From positions 23,655 through 87,654 of the forward strand of contig NW_024883433.1 in assembly GCF_019059575.1 (NCBI RefSeq): a stretch of 64,000 nucleotides of DNA. The letters are read 5' to 3'. The notes below the pieces were generated by a model that did not search any database, was not told where the DNA came from, and worked only from the letters and a program-made list of their open reading frames with translations. Every line of letters begins with the position of its first letter. Position 1 is the first letter of the stretch. This document shows, piece by piece, positions 24,715 through 35,573 of the stretch. The stretch is from Amphibalanus amphitrite. Lineage: Eukaryota; Arthropoda; Thecostraca; Balanomorpha; Balanidae. The position numbers and the translations under genes are program-made.

Positions 24715-25642
24715 TTAACCCGGCAGTTGCTGGGGTATTTCGCCACCCACCGTTTGCTGGGGGGGGGGGGGGGCGTTAAACGCCCCCAGCCGATAACTCG
24801 AGAACCAATAGGCGCAGCGAAACGCACGAGGCGGCAAACGAAAGAACGCGACGAGACGCTTCAGATGAGTACTTTAAAGTTGAATTTTGAGGTCACAGGT
24901 CAGGTCAAGGTCAGGTCAAACACCTGAAATCGGGCTTTCAGTGGCATGGACTTCAGGACTTCGCAATGGGCGGCTCTCGTCATAAACTCCGTCAAAACGG
25001 TGCACAATCCATCATATAAGGCCTACAAGAGTGTCAGCTCCATGTAGGGGTCAGTCAAGCATAGGTCAGGGTCAAGGTCAGGTCAACCGGGTAGGCACAT
25101 ATCCCCGAAAATCAAAACTGATATTCGCAGCCTGTGACACATGTTTTATGGGTAATTTGGGGCGTAGAACACGATGGTGACATTCATTTTGTCATATGTG
25201 TACGTGTTTGGCTCAAAAAGTTCAATTTAAGAAATGCATGTATCATGGTTACGAAGTAGTCACGAGAAATTGCCAAGATTCAGTTCAAGATTTTGGAAAA
25301 TGCGAATTGATAATCAATAATCGAAGATAGCCATTTGATTGTTCATGGTATTGGCAGTCTAATGGCGTTTACGGCATGTCTGTATGTCTATTCTGTGATT
25401 TTATATGATTTTTTGAACATATGCCGTTTTTGGTCGAAAACTCAGAAATCATGACGTCATTAAAACCTCGATATCTCAAAAATTTTCCGACCGATTTTTT
25501 TGAAACTTTCTCACAATACACTTCAATTAATTCCCTACAGGTACCCAAAATTTGGCGCGCCTGCGGCGCACTGTTTTTATGCTATGGCCCGGCGAAAAAA
25601 GTGGGGGCGTTTAACGCCCCCCCCCAGCAACTCGCGGGTTAA
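24715..25642 (+). mobile_element. TTAA-flanked non-autonomous element, family B (complete copy)
   Basis: TTAA at 24715-24718 and 25639-25642. The left end is CCCGGCAGTTGCTGGGG; the right end read inward is CCCGCGAGTTGCTGGGG, two differences over 17 bases. Subterminal hairpins at both ends consist of a G-run, CG, a short loop, then CGCCCC(C). The interior starts with an AACTCGAGAACCAATAGGCG block and carries many AGGTCA hexamers near 24890-25090. A second copy is at 30874 and an inverted copy surrounds 25891-26773. No transposase; the open frames inside are repeat translation. Confidence 0.75.
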
Positions 25643-25807
25643 GCAGACATGTCATGACTTTGAAACTATCTCGCGGCTTTGGCGCGTAAATACGTGAGCG
25701 TCAATTACAAACACCGAATCATTTTGTTTCCTGACTGCCAGTGTTCCTTCTGACCGCAGCCCTTTCTGCCAAATACCTAGTGAAGAGGTGAAGAAGACAC
25801 ATGCTGG

Positions 25808-26968
25808 CACTCACACATGTAGGGGATTGATCGCATCCAGTTTCGCAGTTTTGACAGCGTTTATGACGAGAGGCGCCAAGTGCGAGGGTTTTAACCCTCG
25901 CATAAGGTTGGATGGACCCCCCCCCATGGTTTTTCGCGAATAACTCGCGTAAAAAGCGGCTGATCGCGACGAAACTTTTAGTACCCTCGAGTTGATCAAT
26001 TTTACACCTACTCTGAAAATTTCATGACCCTGACCCAAGTGACCTTTGACCTGTGTGTGACCTATTTCTCGAACCCATGTGTTGCCGGAATCGCGATTCG
26101 GCGCGGTCGGCTCACATAAGTCGCACGAGCTTCTCGTGGTTTCAAACGTTCAAACATGTGATTTGATGTTGCTTCAATGCATTTGGATGGATGTCAAGGT
26201 CACCTGAAGGTCAGGTCAGGTCATTGACCTTTGGTGACCTCGGTTCACTTTTTCAAGCTATGCATGTTTCTAGGCTAGTTTTTTTTTTAGCTGAATTCGA
26301 ATTAAGAAACTATTTGAACATTTACGAAGTAGTTTTAATGCCTTCGTAACATGTTACGAAGCTGCCAGAGGCGGTTGACACGTACTACGAATACTCGTCA
26401 CGACCCCTACTGGTTGACCTGACCTGACCTGACCCGACCTGGTCTAAATACTTAAAGACATCATCTGTGATCAAAACTAACACCATATTCGTGATCAGCA
26501 CCCCAAAAACCCCCTTAGCAGCCACATTTTACGACTTTCTATCAGGTCCTGATTTTCCCGACTTTGGGTCATTGACCTGACCTGGAAGGTCAACCAATGA
26601 CCTAGGACCTTAAAATTAGGTATCATCGGCTTCCTTTGTTACGGGCAACACGCTCGTTTTATCCGCGAAGCTCTAGCTCAATCAGGGGCCAAACGGCAAG
26701 GGGGTCCAACCGACCCCCCCCCCCCCCCCTACACCTTAGAAGCTGGCAAACGCCGCACACATGCGAGGGTTAAACTTCATGCTACTGAAAGCCAAATTTC
26801 AGGTGTTATACCTGACCTTGACCCGATTTATGATCTAAAATTCAACTTTCAAATACTTAGGTATCTGAAGCGTCTCGTCGTGTTCTTTCGTCTGCCTCCT
26901 TGTGTGTTTCGCTTGTGGCGTTTAACGCCCCCCCCCCCCCCAAGCAAATGGCGGGTGGCGGGTTTTAG
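25808..26968 (-). mobile_element. Inverted family B copy, split by a family A insertion
   Basis: Sequence 25808-25890 joined to 26774-26968 corresponds, in reverse orientation, to the left part of the family B copy at 24715-25642. Shared blocks, read on the minus strand, are the G-run GCGTTAAACGCC hairpin, the GAACACGACGAGACGCTTCAG block, the CAGGTATAACACCTGAAAT block, and TCGTCATAAACGCTGTCAAAA upstream of the insertion. The terminus near 26968 is eroded (GGGTTTTA instead of GGGTTAA). The left part is truncated or very diverged. Confidence 0.65.
25891..26773 (+). mobile_element. TTAA-flanked non-autonomous element, family A (copy 1)
   Basis: TTAA at 25891-25894 and 26770-26773. The right end read inward is CCCTCGCATGTGTG; the left end begins CCCTCGCAT and has then lost most of the G-run. 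It is closely similar over its length to 50650-51546: the CGCGAATAACTCGCGTAAAA block, the TGATCAATTTTACACCTA block, the TTCGTAACATGTTACGAAGC palindrome and the right C-run. A perfect DR1 (TGACCTTTGACCT) is at 26040-26052. It sits inside an inverted family B copy. Confidence 0.8.
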
Positions 26969-27456
26969 CCTTCCACAACTGGAGTTAACTCCAGTTTATC
27001 GTTGCCAGTAATAACTATTTATCTTCGCGGTCGCTCGAATGAGCCAGACCGAGGTTTCCAACCAGTCACCACTGTTCCGTGACACACGGAAAGGCATTTC
27101 TTTCCAGGCTACATAGTACCTAACTATTCTCACGCTTCTTAAATGTTATTTTATAATTTATTCCATAGCCGTTTGGAAGTTCGTTGAAAGTTTCTTGGTT
27201 ATGCATTGTGTGTGTGGTTGTGGTTTTCATTACATACATGTCCTCTGCCAACTGAATGTTGATGCGTTTTTCCCCACTTGTAGCTGGGCTGGAAGATTTT
27301 TGTCTCGGACGGCATGCGATGCGCGGGGCAAAGTGGTCGGGGCAGTAGACACTGCACAGCTCCCAATAACCTATTCCATAAGTTATTTCCGCTTGGACAA
27401 CAAACGTTATTGATGTTGAAATATATCCTCATACATTTATCTCGGGCACTTCTCGG
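26969..27456. other. Spacer between TTAA elements, no gene recognised
   Basis: Unique-looking sequence between the inverted family B copy and the family C copy. The short open frames show no family resemblance. Confidence 0.5.
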
Positions 27457-28143
27457 TTAACCCGAGCCCTGCTGGGGGGGTGTTTGAACATGTTTGTGGT
27501 TTTTTCGCGAATATCTAAAAAAAACATGTTTGAACATCGACTGATATGCAGCATGACCCTTTCCGGTCAGGTCATGACCTTGACCTGAGGTCAAATTTTC
27601 AAGTTGACCTTTCAAGGTCAAGTTATAGTTCATTCGATGCGTCTTGACGAGAGGAACACGATGCCGGTAAAAGTAAGCTCGTACAAGGCTTGGGTCAAAA
27701 GTTATTGTAGAAAAACTGTTTCCGAAAAAATAGGCTATTTTTGCAGTTTTTGCCCCCTGCGGCCTGCAGGCAAAACCGTTGACGTTAGGTCAAATCTGAG
27801 AGAATTATTCAGAAAGGGCGTTAATAGGGCTATCGAATGCGCTTTTCTGCGACGCTGTAGCTCTATTGGTTCCCGAGTTATGCGTTGGTTTCCTGAAAAT
27901 TGTCGACATTCGACTTGAAAATCGGCGAAATTTTGCCTTCAATGACCTCTGGTGACCTGACCTTTGACCTGACCAAAAAAGTGACCGAAGTGATTTCGTC
28001 ATTATTTTTGGCGCTCTTTCGAACGCCGCCTTCCGCGTATCGCTACGTGGCCCAGGAGCCGAGTTAGAAGGGGGGGGGGTGTTCAAACACCCCCCCCCCA
28101 GCAGGGCGTGGAAATCCAGGACCCCCAGCCGGGCGCGGGTTAA
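27457..28143 (+). mobile_element. TTAA-flanked non-autonomous element, family C (complete copy)
   Basis: TTAA at 27457-27460 and 28140-28143. The left end is CCCGAGCCCTGCTGGGGG; the right end read inward is CCCGCGCCCGGCTGGGGG. Near the right end a G-run, GTGTTCAAACAC and a C-run form a strong hairpin (about 28069-28099). Near the left end, GGGGGGGTGTTTGAACA is the matching half. The interior is dense in AGGTCA/TGACCT, with a perfect DR1 at 27958-27970. It serves as the uninterrupted reference for the split copy at 4655-6378. Confidence 0.75.
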
Positions 28144-28463
28144 CATGAATTACATTTTTTTTTTACAAGAAATGCAATTCAATGCTTTTCAATAATCCAT
28201 GAATGTTCTTGCATTGTTTTTTATGTTTATCTGCCTACAGGTGGGGAGACGACAAAATAAACGTCTGTCTTCATTTAAACCTCAGCCATCAAATCCTTTT
28301 GCTGTACAATGTACCTACAGCTATCTTGTTTTTCATATTGGGCCAAAGAAGTCGCGCGGAGAGCCTTGCCCCGGGGCTGGGGTAAAAGGGGGCAAAATGC
28401 ATAGGCCTAACGTTTTGCCAATATCTCCCACATGTGCAAAAGCCTTTAGAAAGGAAACGGAGT
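28144..28463. other. Short spacer, no gene recognised
   Basis: AT-rich start with a T-run at about 28156, then mixed sequence. Nothing further recognised. Confidence 0.5.
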
Positions 28464-30276
28464 TTAAAGGTAGTGTGCCAGCTTTCTTGGACCGTATGGA
28501 GTTAATGGCCCAGATAAGGAGAACCGGATTTTTAGAACTTATCCATACCTTCAAAACTCATGGAAACGTCTTAAATTCTTCAAATTTTGAGTACCCCAGT
28601 GCGAAATTCGCCCCGACGGGTTGTCGGTCGTACCCCAACCACATTTCACACCACTATGAACAATAAATGCACACACTGAAATCGCTATTACCGATATGCT
28701 CATCCAATCAAGTTTCCATAAACCCGTTCATCATCATCTCCTGCGGTTTCGAACACGCCTGTTAGGTGGCTTCTGATGCTCGTCGAGGTCGGAATTTCCA
28801 AATACGCGTGGTGCGTCGGGCCGCGCGCTCTGACTTCGGCCAAGAAAAATGCGTCAGCTGATCATTGTCATTTCTGCCACTTGCGTGTGGTGAAATGGGG
28901 TCATAACTTATAAGACGGCTTTTTCATATCAATTATTTTACATAAAATCATATTTCAAACCATAAATAATGTTCGACAGCCAAATAAAAGAAACAATACC
29001 AATACGGGCTTACAGTTTAAGGCTCGACATTGTGTTGTCTACGATTAGACAGCTGATAACTCATTCCCGTACGTCGTATGGTCGTAACACTATAATGACC
29101 TTTGCTTATTGTCACAAGTGCGCCGCATTCGCGATTGTTGCCCGACGCCTGTTTGCAAGTGAGCCCACTACAGTTGTTATAGGGGAAGGTGGGGTAAGAC
29201 GGCCCAGCGGGGCAAGACGGACCACCAGCCCTCCCGGCTGAACCGCTGCTGGTATCTACTGCTTTATGCACTCACTATGTTTGTTTTCCTTCGTAATAAT
29301 GGCCACCTTGAGCTCATGCTGCTAGGATGCATAGCTTTTGAGTTATTGAGAAAAATGTTGTTTTTCGTCAAACCGATCTAATATAAGAGGTCTACGGGTG
29401 ATTCAATTTCGGCGTCTTTCTTGCATGATTAGTTTCTATTTTGCACTTAACTGTGAAGAACAAAGTTATAAACTTAGTTATAGTCACACTTTAGGAATGG
29501 CAAGGTTTTGCAATGTTGGGCTATTTGACATATACGTCATGATAATGACAGAATTTAGATTTGGGGCAAGACGGACCACTGTGGTCCATCTTACCCTGTG
29601 GTGGTCCATTGTACCCTGCATATGGAAAGTTCTTTTCCAAAACATTGACACAAGTTTAAGTAAGCTAATTTTTCAGGAAGGAGTCTTTGTTGCATGTGAG
29701 CCATGCATGCAAGTGCTCAGTTAGCATGCATTCATGCCAAACGACAATCAACACACATGTTCCCAGCTTTTAGCTGCACTTCCATCACACATGAGTAAAT
29801 AATAAAGGCTCATTTTGTTATTTTACCATTCTGGTTACTTTTTCTTACAAGAGTACAAAGCAGAAGTGTAACCACATGAACGGATAGCAGGCACTGCTGG
29901 GTGGTCCGTCTTACCCCACGTTTTTTCTTGTCTGAGTTTTTGACATGTCCCTCTTTAAGAGCATCCACCACCTAGATGTCTTTAATTTGAAATTTAGTCT
30001 TTACACATATCAACAGAGGAAGGATTGAGCATTCCGAAGACTATAAATAATATGAATTACGAGAGCAGTGTAGCAAGATATGCGGCCTCAAACCTTAGCT
30101 GGTCCGTCTTACCCCACCTTCCCCTACATATCTAAAAACCGAAAAACTTTTAGGCGAAAAAGGCACTATTCCAGGCCCATTTTTGATTTTTTTTGCGATA
30201 TTAGGTAAAAACAGAAGCTTCTTATCCTAGGAAAAATAAAATGGGAAATCTTTCAAAGGTGGCACACTACCTTTAA
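28464..30276. mobile_element. Putative TTAA-flanked element, family E, carrying a nested MITE
   Basis: TTAAAGGTAGTGTGCCA at 28464-28480 has its exact complement at 30260-30276. TTAA at each outer edge gives 13-base inverted ends AGGTAGTGTGCCA. The ends and interior are unlike families A-D. The interior is interrupted by the TA-flanked element at 29182-30124, so the original element would have been about 0.87 kb. No transposase is recognisable. Evidence is the matched ends only. Confidence 0.55.
29182..30124. mobile_element. TA-flanked MITE with repeated subterminal motifs
   Basis: Inverted ends beginning GGGGAAGGTGGGGTAAGAC match for about 21 bases and are flanked by TA (29180-29181 and 30125-30126). 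The motif GG(G)CAAGACGGACCAC or its complement GGTCCGTCTTACCCC recurs inside, near 29210, 29566, 29900 and 30100, with a local palindrome at 29566-29600. This suits binding sites for a TA-targeting transposase supplied in trans. Non-coding. Confidence 0.75.
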
Positions 30277-30420
30277 ATGAAAGACTATTTATTAAGGATC
30301 ATATAATGGCACAGAAAGAATACCTATTTCCAAATTCAAAAAATGAGACGTCGGCATCGAGATGTTAGGGTGTCCACTTTGCCCCGGCCTCTCCCACTGC
30401 GGCGCCGGCATTACGCTCCG

Positions 30421-30456
30421 TTGCACTATGGTTGGAAACGGCCTCACGGATGGCCG
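30421..30456 (+). repeat. Dispersed inverted repeat, arm 1
   Basis: The block from GCACTATGGTTGGAAACGGC through CTCACGGATGGCCG recurs in opposite orientation at 32612-32645. The two arms enclose the truncated family B copy and the SR-type satellite. They may be fragments of one further repeat family. Confidence 0.65.
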
Positions 30457-30873
30457 GGGGTCAACGCGAAAAAATGTTTTGCTCATAACTTGTTAATGCG
30501 TAGACCGACTGTGATGAAACTTTGCATAGGTATACCAGTGTCTTTCGTGCATCATACAGTAACTCAGAAATGACGAGGTCACGTCACGTCACGCGTGTGT
30601 GACGTCATCATTGCAAGTATGTTATAAGTCGCATATGTCTTTCGTTATGTTATCGATATCGCGAGGCATTTTGAACATGTTTTGAATACTGCTATTACTG
30701 AATGGATATTGTTGTTATGCTTTAGGGCGAGAAATATCAACGTAGTGACGCACAGTGTCTTACTAATGGTCATAAAGGGTCAAAAATTTGGAGAAAGAGT
30801 ATTTATGATTTTTTTAGATTAGGCAAAAAAGTAAGAAATAAAATGACGATTAAATGACAAAACATGCGTCAGA

Positions 30874-31641
30874 TTAACCCTGCAGTTGCTGGGGTATTTC
30901 CCCATCCGCCGTTTGCCGGGGGGGGGGGGGCGTTCAACGCCCCCAGGCGATAACTCGCGAACAAATAGGCGCAGCGAAACGCACGAGGCGCGGCAAACGA
31001 AAGAAGAACGCGACGAGACGATTCACATGAACTTTAAAGTTGAATTTCGAGGTCACAGGTCGGGTCAAGGTCAGGTCAAACACTTGAAATCGAGCTTTCA
31101 GCAGCATGGACTTTAGAACCTCGCAATCGGTGCCTCGCGTTTCGCGTTTCGATTATATCGTCATCAGTTGGTCCTAAATAAATTCAGTCATCAGTTGGTC
31201 CTATCCTATACAATCTGTCACAACTGTCACAACTGTCACAACCCTTCATATAAGTGCTAAAAGAGTGTCAGATCAATGTAGGGGTCAGTCAAACATAGGC
31301 CACTGGCCAGGGTCAAAGTCAGGTCAATCAGGTAAGCACATAACCCCGAAAATTAAAACTGGTACCTTTTCGCAGCCCATGCATGACACATGTTTTATGG
31401 GTACTTTTGGGCGTAAAATACGATGGTGACATTCATTTTATCTACGAGTACGTAGCTGGTTGAAAAAAGATCAATTTCAGAAATGCATGCATCATGGTCG
31501 TGAAGTAGTTACGAGAAATTGCCAACATTCAGTTCAAGATTTTGGAAAATGTAGAACGATGATCAAAAACCATAGATAGCCATTTGATTTGCCATGGTAT
31601 TGGCAGTGTAATGGCGTTTACAGCATGTCTGTATGTCTGCT
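30874..31641 (+). mobile_element. TTAA family B, 3'-truncated copy
   Basis: It begins with TTAA at 30874-30877 and CCCTGCAGTTGCTGGGG. It follows the 24715 copy closely: the G-run/C-run hairpin, the CAAATAGGCGCAGCGAAACG block, the AGGTCA cluster, and the CATGGTATTGGCAGTGTAATG block near the end. Similarity stops at about 31641, where tandem repeats begin, so the right third is missing. Small internal tandem repeats are present (CATCAGTTGGTCCTA twice, CACAACTGT about three times near 31160-31245). Confidence 0.7.
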
Positions 31642-31650
31642 CTGTCGGTG

Positions 31651-31709
31651 GATATCCATATCCATACTCAAGGATATCCATACACGTTTGCACGATATCC
31701 ATACTCCAG
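31651..31709. repeat. GATATCCATAC short tandem repeat
   Basis: About four imperfect copies of (G)GATATCCATAC, separated by short spacers, directly at the breakpoint of the truncated family B copy. Confidence 0.65.
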
Positions 31710-31746
31710 GTGCAGGGGCGAGCAGTTACTTCTTACGAGGGGTGCG

Positions 31747-31991
31747 GAGTCGAAGTCAGAGTCGGAGTCAGAGTCGGAGTCGGAGTCAGAGTCGCCCAGA
31801 GTCGTGGCAACGAGCCAGGAGTCGGAGTCGGAGTCGGGGTCGGTCAGGAGCCCGCAGTGGAAGTCGGAGTCGGTCCGAATCGGAACAGCTCCATCACGAC
31901 TCCGAAACACTGGCAGGGGTCCGGAGTCGGAGACAGAGTCGGCCGGAGTCATGGCAACGAGTCAGGAGTCGGAGTCGTAGTCGGAGTCGGA
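31747..31991. repeat. AGTCGG/AGTCAG hexanucleotide satellite
   Basis: Runs of GGAGTC and AGTCAG-type hexamers, interrupted by short non-repeat blocks, form a 245-base degenerate satellite. Because the unit is six bases it stays open in several frames on both strands, giving Ser-Arg, Glu-Ser or Asp-Ser dipeptide translations. I do not regard these as genes. Confidence 0.8.
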
Positions 31992-33025
31992 TTTGGCGCC
32001 ACCATGACTCCGCAACCCTGCTTCTTGCCATCATTTATTAGGATAAGCGATTGCAAGACTGACGAGCCGACCTGGTGCCAACGAAGCGACGGGTAGGTAC
32101 GCCTCGGGAGATGAAGCTTCACGGACGATTTTGCGCACAAGTGCGCAGTCTGCTTTTACGTTCCTCTTACGCAGAATTGAACAGAGATTTATTCTGCCAA
32201 AAAGCTCAATGGAGGTCGATGGAGAACTTTTTGTATGTCCAATGAAACATACACGTAATTTTGCAAATATTGCTGTGGTGACACTGCAAACAGAATGCAA
32301 TGCCGTTCCTGATTTTGAACACGCATGGGAAAAAGAGTCACTCCACTCGATAGCCAACATAACAAGGATTATTTTGATATATAATAATCCAGTTTTACAA
32401 CGTCATGGAGGTACTCCACATGCTATCACCAGCGCGGTTGTTTAAACCTTTGACGGCGCACCAAAAAAGCCACTATCAGAAACTCCCGATTCCACGTACG
32501 ATAATGGAGACTAAATGCGCAACTAAATAATTTTTTCTGCCCAATTCAAAACATTTGATCAATTTCCAACAGAATGACACCCCAAATATACATATATTCC
32601 GAAATTGCCCACGGCCATCCGTGAGGCCGTTTCCAACCATAGTGCGTTGTGAGTCTTACACGACCGTTACGCACACTGGGAGCTGACGGTGATAACTGAT
32701 ATGAGGGCTCGGCTGGTGGACCCCAGCGGCGCCGGTGTCCGCCTGGGGCGGTGGATGGGGTCAAGGGAGGCTGATACGAGCACAACCTCTGGCCGGCCCT
32801 CCATTGTTTTGACGCGGTTTTCAGGTAGGTAACCAGCGCCTCGCCCTCCACCATACTTTCCTACAGAAGTTTTACTTTTACCGCTGGCGCTGACGTGGGA
32901 TTATGCTATACAGCATATCGGATCTTTCTTTGATGATATCTATACTTACAGTACGAGTCCAATCATGACCTGACCGCTAGTCGCTAGGGCCCTCAAACTG
33001 AGCAGAGCAGATCGTCGATCCGCCG
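31992..33025. other. Spacer left of the first LTR element
   Basis: It contains the second arm of the dispersed inverted repeat (32612-32645). Otherwise no gene or RNA is recognised. Confidence 0.5.
32612..32645 (-). repeat. Dispersed inverted repeat, arm 2
   Basis: Reverse complement of the block at 30421-30456, matching for about 34 bases. Confidence 0.65.
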
Positions 33026-33030
33026 CAGAC
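33026..33030. repeat. Target-site duplication CAGAC (left)
   Basis: CAGAC here and at 37651-37655 directly flank the two LTRs, as expected from integrase-mediated insertion. Confidence 0.85.
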
Positions 33031-33208
33031 TGTCATAACCTGCTCTCGCCTCTACCGGCGGCCTCCCTCCCTCTCTCCCTCGCATACTGGTCACCCCTCT
33101 CGTCCCAGTGGACTCGCCCGGTGCCTCGGGCAGTATCTGTGACACGACCTCGGGTGAGCGGCCGGGAAGCAATACAGTTTTGAACGGGACGCCGTGCTGT
33201 CTACTTCA
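33031..33208 (+). repeat. 5' LTR of retrotransposon 1
   Basis: Begins TGTCATAAC and ends CTACTTCA. It is identical to 37473-37650 except at base 11. It is rich in CCCTCC-type runs near base 35-60. Confidence 0.95.
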
Positions 33209-33209
33209 A

Positions 33210-33220
33210 TGGCGACGAGG
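33210..33220 (+). other. Primer-binding site, tRNA-Ser(GCU)
   Basis: TGGCGACGAGG, one base after the LTR, is complementary to the 3' end CCTCGTCG plus CCA of animal tRNA-Ser(GCU). The match stops after 11 bases. The same site is used by retrotransposon 2. Confidence 0.8.
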
Positions 33221-33249
33221 CGGTGAACGTGTGCGCCGCGCGGTGATTA

Positions 33250-34140
33250 GTGGCAAGGGAAGCAGTGATAGCGTCAGTGAGCCGGGCGCCCGAGTTTGAT
33301 GCGGCAGTGGAGTCGTTCGGCGCGTACAGCAGGCGTCTCGAACAGCACTTTGTCGCCAACAGCGTCGGTGAAGATGAAGTCGAGAAGCGCCGCGCCATAC
33401 TGCTCAGCGCGGTTGGCGCCAGCACCTTCAGCCTCCTGGAGGACCTCATAGCCCCAGCCGCAGTGGGAGACAAAACGTTCAAGGAGCTTGTGAAGATATT
33501 GGTCGATCACTTTGAACCGCAACAATCTGCAATTGTCTCCAGATTTCGGTTTCACTCCTGCACTCGCGATGCTGGAGAGTCAGTGTCTTCGTTTTCGGCG
33601 AGGCTCCGCAAGCTTGCGAAGCCCTGCAAGTTTCAGCCAGGCCAGCTGGACGAGATGCTTCGTGACCGACTGGTTTGCGGTATTCAGCATGAGCGGCTGC
33701 AATCACGTCTGCTGAGCGAGCCGCGGCTGACTCTGGACACGGCTCTGGAGATCGCTCAGGCCCACGAGTCGGCAGCAGCCAGTGCAGCCGAGCTCAGCGG
33801 CCGCTCCGAGTCGTCTGCCGTCATCGGACGGGTCGATGGGACACCACGGAGGATGGTGAACGACAGCCGACCAGCCCTGGTGAACGACAGCCGGCGAGCA
33901 CTGGTGAACGACAATCGGCGTCCCCTGGACACCGGCGGGGCTGCCTCCCGCGCTCCGCCGGCGCGGGGTGCCTGCAGCCGCTGTCTCAGCCGACGGCACG
34001 TCCCGGCGGCCTGCCCCTTCCGCTCGCAGAACTGTTATGCGTGCGGAGCCGTGGGCCACACCAGAGCGGCCTGCGGAGCCGCGCCGGGTCTCAGCGTGTC
34101 CGGCTGCTGGAGGAGGAGGAGCAGCCGGAGCCGTCCGTGA
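33250..34140 (+). pseudogene. Retrotransposon 1 gag (no ATG)
   Basis: Open for about 296 codons. It contains the capsid-like region (AILLSAVGASTFSLLEDL, then a VSRFRFHSC segment) and two CCHC zinc knuckles near the end (CSRCLSRRHVPAAC and CYACGAVGHTRAAC, both CX2CX4HX4C) for RNA binding. The frame begins with GTG where the homologous start of retrotransposon 2 has ATG, and the next in-frame ATG lies far inside at about 33655. Thus either a non-AUG start is used or the start codon has been lost. A triple NDSR-type repeat at about residues 202-221 is specific to this copy. It ends in an overlap of about 100 bases with the pol frame. Confidence 0.85.
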
Positions 34141-35168
34141 CGCCTGGGACTTCTCAGAGTGGCGCGGCGCCCCACAATGACGGTGAGGACGAGCCATATT
34201 ACTTGTTCCGTGCTCAAGGGGTGCAGTTGGGAGTAGATCGTAAACCACCACTAATGGTTGATGTATGTGTGGACGGCTGCCCGCTGCGTATGGAGTTAGA
34301 TACGGGAGCTGCATTGTCTGTTTGCTCAGAGAAAGTGTTCAAGGGTACTTGGCCGGTCGGTGGGCCCCATCTTAGGCCATGTGACAAACTGTTGAAAACT
34401 TACAGCGGTGAGGTGTTAGGGGTGTGTGGTCAGGCGATGGTGGATGTTCAGTATGGCGGGCAGCGAGCACAGCTGCCGCTGGTGGTAGTTAAGGGCGAGG
34501 GACCATTTCTTTTTGGTCGAAACTGGCTGTCGACCATACGACTGGACTGGCCCTCCATATGTCAGCTTACCGACCGCTCTCGGGCTCAGACGCTCGTTCA
34601 TGAGTTTTCTGAAGTTTTCAGCGATGGTTTGGGGTGCTATCGTGGCGCTGAGGTGACCATTTCGGTGGATCCCGATGTGAAGCCGAGATTCTTCAAAGCT
34701 CGCACAGTCCCACTGGCATTCCGCGAGCAGGTGGATGCCGAGCTGGAGAAACAGATCCAGCAAGGACTGTGGGAGCCGGTGGAGCACAGTAAGTGGGCCG
34801 CCCCCCTAGTCGTCGTGCCAAAACCAGGGGGAAAGATCAGGTTATGTGGGGACTATCGCCTCACGGTCAACAGGGTGGCCAAGGTGGACCAATATCCGCT
34901 TCCACGCGTGGAAGAGCTGCTAACACGCTTAACGGGCAGTAAGGTCTTTTCAAAGATAGACCTTAAGTCCGCGTACAACCAGATGGTTCTCGATCAGAGT
35001 TCACGTGACTTTCTGACCGTAAACACCCAGAGGGGATTGCTGAGACCCACGAGACTTAGCTTCGGGTACGCTTCAGCCCCGTCCCTGTTCCAGAGAACCA
35101 TGGACACGCTGCTAGCGGGGATACAGGGTGTGTGTGTGTTCCTCGATGATGTTGTCGTGGCGGGTTAG
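34041..35168 (+). pseudogene. Retrotransposon 1 pol, part 1: protease and reverse transcriptase
   Basis: This segment is in the -1 frame relative to gag with a 100-base overlap. That arrangement could be programmed frameshifting, or a lesion, since retrotransposon 2 has gag and pol fused in one frame. It contains the aspartic protease (LDTGAALSVC, then LFGRNWL) and the reverse transcriptase fingers and palm: WAAPLVVVPK, GDYRLTVN, SKIDLKSAYNQM, FGYASAPSLFQ and catalytic FLDD. A TAG at 35166-35168, seven codons after FLDD, ends the frame in the middle of the reverse transcriptase domain. Confidence 0.9.
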
Positions 35169-35573
35169 ACTGTGGAAAGTCATGATGTAGCGCTGCGTGA
35201 GGTGTTGCGCCGGCTGCGTGAGGCGGGTCTCAGGGCGAACCGGGACAAGTGCTGTTTGGGCGTGGACAGCGTAACGTACCTGGGTCACAAGGTCAGCGGG
35301 AGCGGCGTGGAGACGACTGAGGAAAAGGTCGCTGCCATCACGGGCGCGCCAGAGCCCCGAGATGTCTCCGAGCTGCGGTGCTGGCTCGGCCTTATCAATT
35401 ACTACGGAAAATTTTTGCAGGGTTTGGCCACCACCCTTTCGCCGCTCTATGTTCTGTTACGGAAAAATCGCCCTTGGCGGTGGACGCACATTGAAAGGAG
35501 AGCTTTTGAGGATGCGAAACGTTTGCTCAAAAGCCCTCCCGTTTTGGGACATTTGACCCAAAACTCCCTGTGA
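35169..35573 (+). pseudogene. Retrotransposon 1 pol, part 2: reverse transcriptase C-terminus
   Basis: Continues in the same frame directly after the TAG. It carries the thumb and connection region: KCCLGVDSVTYLGHKVS, then WLGLINYYGKFLQGL and LYVLLRKNRPWRW. Just past the VLGH that precedes RNase H the frame runs into TGA. Homology resumes in another frame, so a one-base loss lies near 35550 in a short T-run. Confidence 0.9.

Noticed and set aside
31584-32096. Ser-Arg and Glu-Ser-rich open frames on both strands
   Set aside because: They come from a six-base satellite that is open in several frames at once.
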